DNA from: Allobosea sp. Leaf344
GTDB taxonomy: Bacteria > Pseudomonadota > Alphaproteobacteria > Rhizobiales > Beijerinckiaceae
DNA: 64,000 nt
NCBI RefSeq assembly: GCF_001426225.1
Contig: NZ_LMRT01000001.1
Coordinates: forward strand, 723,090-787,089
Direction: 5' to 3'
Shown here piece by piece: positions 60,846 to 64,000 of this stretch; position 1 is the stretch's first letter; each line of letters starts with the position of its first letter. Under the pieces are notes generated by a model, which had not been told where the DNA came from, ran no database searches, and saw only the letters and a program-made list of their open reading frames with translations. Made by a program: the position numbers and the translations under genes.

Positions 60846-62759
60846 TCAGGCGCTCTTCTTCTTGTCGTCGCTGACATCCTTGAAGTCGGCGTCGATGACG
60901 TCGTCCTTCGCGGCCTCGGCGGTCGCGCCGGCCTCGGGCGCGGCGCCATCGCTCTGGCTGGCGGCGTACATCGCCTCGCCGAGCTTCATCGAAGCCTGCA
61001 TCAGATCGGTGGTGCGGGCGGCGATGGTCTCGGCATTGTCCTCGGCCAGGGCCGCCTTCAACGCCTCGATCGCCGTCTCGATCGCGCCCTTATCGGCCGC
61101 GGAGACCTTGTCGCCGTAATCCTTCAGCGACTTCTCGGTCGAGTGCACGAGGCTCTCGCCCTGGTTCCTGGCCTCGACCAGCTCGCGACGCTTCTTGTCC
61201 TCGGCCGCATTGGCCTCGGCGTCCTTGACCATCTTCTGGATGTCGGCCTCGGAGAGCCCGCCGGATGCCTGGATCCGGATCTGCTGCTCCTTGTTGGTGG
61301 CCTTGTCCTTGGCGGTCACCGAGACGATGCCGTTGGCGTCGATGTCGAAGGTCACCTCGATCTGCGGCATGCCGCGCGGCGCCGGCGGAATGCCCATCAG
61401 GTCGAACTGGCCGAGCATCTTGTTGTCGGCAGCCATCTCGCGCTCGCCTTGGAAGACCCGGATCGTCACCGCGCCCTGATTATCCTCGGCGGTGGAGAAG
61501 ACCTGGCTCTTCTTGGTCGGGATGGTGGTGTTGCGGTCGATCAGCCGGGTGAAGACGCCGCCCAGCGTCTCGATGCCAAGCGAGAGCGGGGTCACGTCGA
61601 GCAGCAGCACGTCCTTGACGTCGCCCTGCAGCACGCCGGCCTGGATCGCGGCGCCGATGGCGACGACCTCGTCCGGATTGACGCCCTTATGCGGCTCCTT
61701 GCCGAAGAACTGCTTCACCACCTCCTGGACCTTGGGCATGCGGGTCATGCCGCCGACGAGGACGACCTCGTCGATCTGGCCGGCCGACAGCCCGGCATCC
61801 TTGAGCGCCTTCTTGCAGGGCTCGATGGTGCGCTGCACGAGATCGTCGACCAGGCTCTCGAACTTGGCGCGCGAGAGCTTGATGGCGAGGTGCTTGGGAC
61901 CGCTGGCGTCGGCGGTGATGTAGGGCAGGTTGATCTCGGTCTGGGCCGTGGTCGAGAGCTCGATCTTGGCCTTCTCGGCCGCCTCCTTCAGGCGCTGCAG
62001 GGCGAGCTTGTCCTTCTTCAGGTCGATGCCCTGCTCGCGCTTGAACTCGTCCGCGAGATATTCGACGAGGCGCATGTCGAAATCCTCGCCGCCGAGGAAG
62101 GTGTCGCCATTGGTCGACTTCACCTCGAAGACGCCGTCGCCGATCTCCAGGATCGAGACGTCGAAGGTGCCGCCGCCGAGGTCATAGACCGCGATGGTGC
62201 CGGCCTGCTTCTTGTCGAGGCCATAGGCGAGCGCCGCCGCCGTCGGCTCGTTGATGATGCGCAGCACCTCGAGACCGGCGATGCGGCCGGCATCCTTGGT
62301 GGCCTGGCGCTGGGCGTCGTTGAAATAGGCGGGCACGGTGATGACGGCCTGGGTGACCGGCTGGCCGAGATAGGCCTCCGCGGTCTCCTTCATCTTCGTC
62401 AGGGTGAAGGCGGAGATCTGCGAGGGCGAATAATCCGTGCCGTCGGCCGTGACCCAGGCGTCGCCGCCGGAGGATTTCTTGATCTTGTAGGGGACGAGGT
62501 TCATGTCCTTCTGCGTCATCGGATCCTCGAAGGTCCGGCCGATGAGGCGCTTGATGGCGAAGAACGTCCGCTCGGGATTGGTGACCGCCTGGCGCTTGGC
62601 CGGCTGGCCAACGAGGCGCTCGCCATCATCCGTGATCGCGACGATGGAGGGCGTGGTGCGCGCGCCTTCAGAATTCTCGATGACCTTAGGCGTCGTGCCT
62701 TCCATGACCGCGACGCAGGAGTTGGTCGTGCCGAGGTCGATACCGATGACTTTACCCAT
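60846..62759 (-). CDS. dnaK: Chaperone DnaK (Hsp70)
   Basis: The 637-residue Hsp70 begins [21 protein letters not shown] and has the usual ATPase blocks ([34 protein letters not shown]), the linker [19 protein letters not shown], a substrate domain and an alpha lid. It ends in a charged tail with [10 protein letters not shown]. The start was chosen at the conserved MGKVIG; the longer open frame upstream is leader. It works with DnaJ, encoded downstream. An RpoH-type promoter lies about 150 bases upstream. Confidence 0.97.
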   Translation of the reverse strand: MGKVIGIDLGTTNSCVAVMEGTTPKVIENSEGARTTPSIVAITDDGERLVGQPAKRQAVTNPERTFFAIKRLIGRTFEDPMTQKDMNLVPYKIKKSSGGDAWVTADGTDYSPSQISAFTLTKMKETAEAYLGQPVTQAVITVPAYFNDAQRQATKDAGRIAGLEVLRIINEPTAAALAYGLDKKQAGTIAVYDLGGGTFDVSILEIGDGVFEVKSTNGDTFLGGEDFDMRLVEYLADEFKREQGIDLKKDKLALQRLKEAAEKAKIELSTTAQTEINLPYITADASGPKHLAIKLSRAKFESLVDDLVQRTIEPCKKALKDAGLSAGQIDEVVLVGGMTRMPKVQEVVKQFFGKEPHKGVNPDEVVAIGAAIQAGVLQGDVKDVLLLDVTPLSLGIETLGGVFTRLIDRNTTIPTKKSQVFSTAEDNQGAVTIRVFQGEREMAADNKMLGQFDLMGIPPAPRGMPQIEVTFDIDANGIVSVTAKDKATNKEQQIRIQASGGLSEADIQKMVKDAEANAAEDKKRRELVEARNQGESLVHSTEKSLKDYGDKVSAADKGAIETAIEALKAALAEDNAETIAARTTDLMQASMKLGEAMYAASQSDGAAPEAGATAEAAKDDVIDADFKDVSDDKKKSA

Positions 62760-62906
62760 GGAGGGGATCCCTTTCGATTGAGCAGATCGCCGGCCTGCGG
62801 AACATCGCTCCGCCTGCCGGCCCATGGCCCGGACCACCCCCGCCCAATGCGGCAGACAGACCCGGCATTCCACGTCGAGCGGTCGTGAAACCGCCTCTTG
62901 GCGGCG

Positions 62907-62938
62907 TATATAGGGAGGGTGTTCCCCCCCTTGCAAGA
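62907..62938 (-). promoter_or_regulatory. RpoH (heat-shock sigma) type promoter of dnaK
   Basis: On the minus strand CTTGCAA (62937-62931, preceded by CT) and CCCTATATA (62915-62907) are 15 bases apart. This fits the alphaproteobacterial RpoH pattern (CTTGNA...CCTATATA-like). A five-pair hairpin (CCGCC/GGCGG) lies right after the -10. It gives a leader of about 140 bases before dnaK. Confidence 0.65.
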
Positions 62939-63050
62939 CACGTCAGCCGATTAAGAATCACCGGCCATGAAGCGGGCTTGCGGCTGCCGCCCTGCAACAT
63001 TGACCTGCAGTGTTGCGCGCTCGCCCTTGCGCGTTGCGTGGAGCCGATTC
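62939..63050. other. Spacer between the dnaK promoter and the secreted-protein gene
   Basis: About 112 bases between the dnaK promoter and the divergent secreted-protein gene. No clear promoter for the latter was identified. Confidence 0.3.
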
Positions 63051-63965
63051 ATGCAGGGGCGTATCGTCTGGTCCTCGCCGGGAATTCGCTTGCGCCCCTC
63101 GCCCCGCCTCGCCGTCCTGCTCGCCATCGCCGCCTTCGCGGCGCCGGCGGCGCTGGCGCAGCCGCTGCAGCTCCCCGGCGCCCAGCCCTTCAACCCCCAG
63201 GGCGCGCAGCAGGAGGCGCCGCCCGCGGTCGGCGGCGCACCGGCGGCGCCCCGCCCCGCCACCATGCCGGCGATCAAGGTGGCGGGCGAGGAGGCGATTC
63301 TGGGCCGCGCGCTCAGGCGCAATGGCGGGTTCGGCGAGGCGATTTTCGAGAAGACTGGCTCCGGCTACGGGCTGAAGCTGAAGGTCGAGGGGTTCCAGGC
63401 GAATAATCTGGTCGAGCCCTGCGCCGTCTCCTTCGGCGACAGCCCGGTGCCGGTGACCGCGATCGGCCGGCCGGCCGGCGTCCCGCGCTACAGGCTGGAG
63501 GCCTCGATCTGCCCGATCGTGTTCGACGTGCTCGACGGCGCCTTCCTGGTGGTCGAGCCGGCCCAGCCCTGTCTGGTCGAGGCCGCGGCCTGCCGCATCG
63601 ATCCGCGCGGGCTGTGGGGGCCGGATTCGCGCACGCTCCCCGCCCGGGCCAAGGAGATCGAGACGGCGCGCGGCGTGGCCGAACGCGCGGTCCGCGAGGG
63701 CTACCGCGTCCTGACCGCCAAGAGCGACGCCGCCGAGCAGCGCTCGATCGCCCGGGAACAGGCCGGTTTCTCGGCCGAGCGGGCGCAGATCTGCCGCGAT
63801 TTCCAGCGCGAGGGAAGTGTCGGCTTCTGCGGCACCCGGATCACGGAAGCCCGCGCCGCCTGGCTGCGCGCGCGGCTCGGCATTACCTCCGACCCCAAAC
63901 CCGCAGCCAGGCCGCGGCCGCGCCCGGCTGCGCCGCTGCCGCTCGCGCCTGCGCCCACACAGTGA
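63051..63965 (+). CDS. Secreted protein of unknown function with Pro-rich ends
   Basis: The 304-residue precursor has a long signal peptide (RLAVLLAIAAFAAPAALA, cleavage before QPLQLPG near residue 38). A Pro/Ala/Gln-rich segment follows (about 40-75). A folded middle domain has cysteines in EPCAVSFG, SICPIVFD, QPCLVEAAACRID, ICRDFQ and GFCGTRITEAR. The tail is Pro/Arg/Ala-rich. The ATG at 63051 gives the cleanest signal peptide; an upstream in-frame codon would add 28 residues. It is divergent from dnaK. No family is recognised, and an envelope role is only a guess. Confidence 0.75.
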   Translation: MQGRIVWSSPGIRLRPSPRLAVLLAIAAFAAPAALAQPLQLPGAQPFNPQGAQQEAPPAVGGAPAAPRPATMPAIKVAGEEAILGRALRRNGGFGEAIFEKTGSGYGLKLKVEGFQANNLVEPCAVSFGDSPVPVTAIGRPAGVPRYRLEASICPIVFDVLDGAFLVVEPAQPCLVEAAACRIDPRGLWGPDSRTLPARAKEIETARGVAERAVREGYRVLTAKSDAAEQRSIAREQAGFSAERAQICRDFQREGSVGFCGTRITEARAAWLRARLGITSDPKPAARPRPRPAAPLPLAPAPTQ

Positions 63966-64000
63966 TCGGGCGTAACAGCGCGCGGCGGTCGGCGGCCTGA

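Overview
The window is high-GC DNA with dense, often overlapping genes, and the content is that of an alphaproteobacterium of the order Hyphomicrobiales (Rhizobiales). The evidence is several HWE-type histidine kinases, a BMP-type nucleoside ABC operon, the rph-rdgB-hemW block, DUF2244 next to nth, and an RpoH-type promoter before dnaK. A Bosea-like genome would fit, but this is inferred from gene content and was not tested. No rRNA, tRNA, CRISPR array, phage or insertion sequence was seen.

Layout. (1) 1-6908: a family-5 (oligopeptide/dipeptide-type) ABC importer with an alpha/beta hydrolase in the same overlapping operon, divergent from a partial MurR/RpiR regulator. (2) 6999-8301: three small secreted Gly/Ser-rich proteins of unknown role. 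(3) 8373-22560: a signalling island. It holds a 2108-residue kinase with eleven 92-residue HAMP-type repeats and three receiver domains, a second hybrid kinase, a small winged-helix gene with two small membrane proteins, a chemoreceptor with a small secreted partner, an HWE kinase, and a LOV blue-light HWE kinase joined to a single-domain response regulator. (4) 22691-27667: a YihY/BrkB membrane protein, a small 4-Cys secreted protein, a hydantoinase/dihydropyrimidinase with a divergent MarR regulator, and an 8-oxoguanine deaminase. (5) 27822-36012: housekeeping genes rph-rdgB-hemW, an LpoA-like lipoprotein divergent from rsmI-yraN-gshB, moeB and an SDR.

(6) 36125-45808: one long operon for nucleoside uptake and breakdown (BMP binding protein, MBL hydrolase, ATPase, two permeases, cytidine deaminase, purine nucleoside phosphorylase, deoC, deoA, 2-hydroxyacid dehydrogenase). 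(7) 45818-48207: nth, DUF2244 and an AraC-MGMT fusion. (8) 48230-51363: a three-gene catabolic operon (FAH-family enzyme, PfkB kinase, trans-3-hydroxyproline dehydratase-like). (9) 51691-59559: a phosphate-themed stretch with ugpBAEC behind a good Pho-box candidate, a BaiN-like flavoprotein, a PhoR-like kinase and a PPK2 polyphosphate kinase. (10) 59569-62759: dnaK-dnaJ behind an RpoH-type promoter. (11) 63051-63965: a secreted protein of unknown function.

The most unusual items are the 11-unit poly-HAMP kinase, the LOV-kinase/response-regulator pair behind an EcfG-like promoter, three islands of tandem 7-base repeats arranged as inverted repeats (two inside the ugp operon, one supplying the moeB stop codon), and the Gly/Ser-rich secreted trio.
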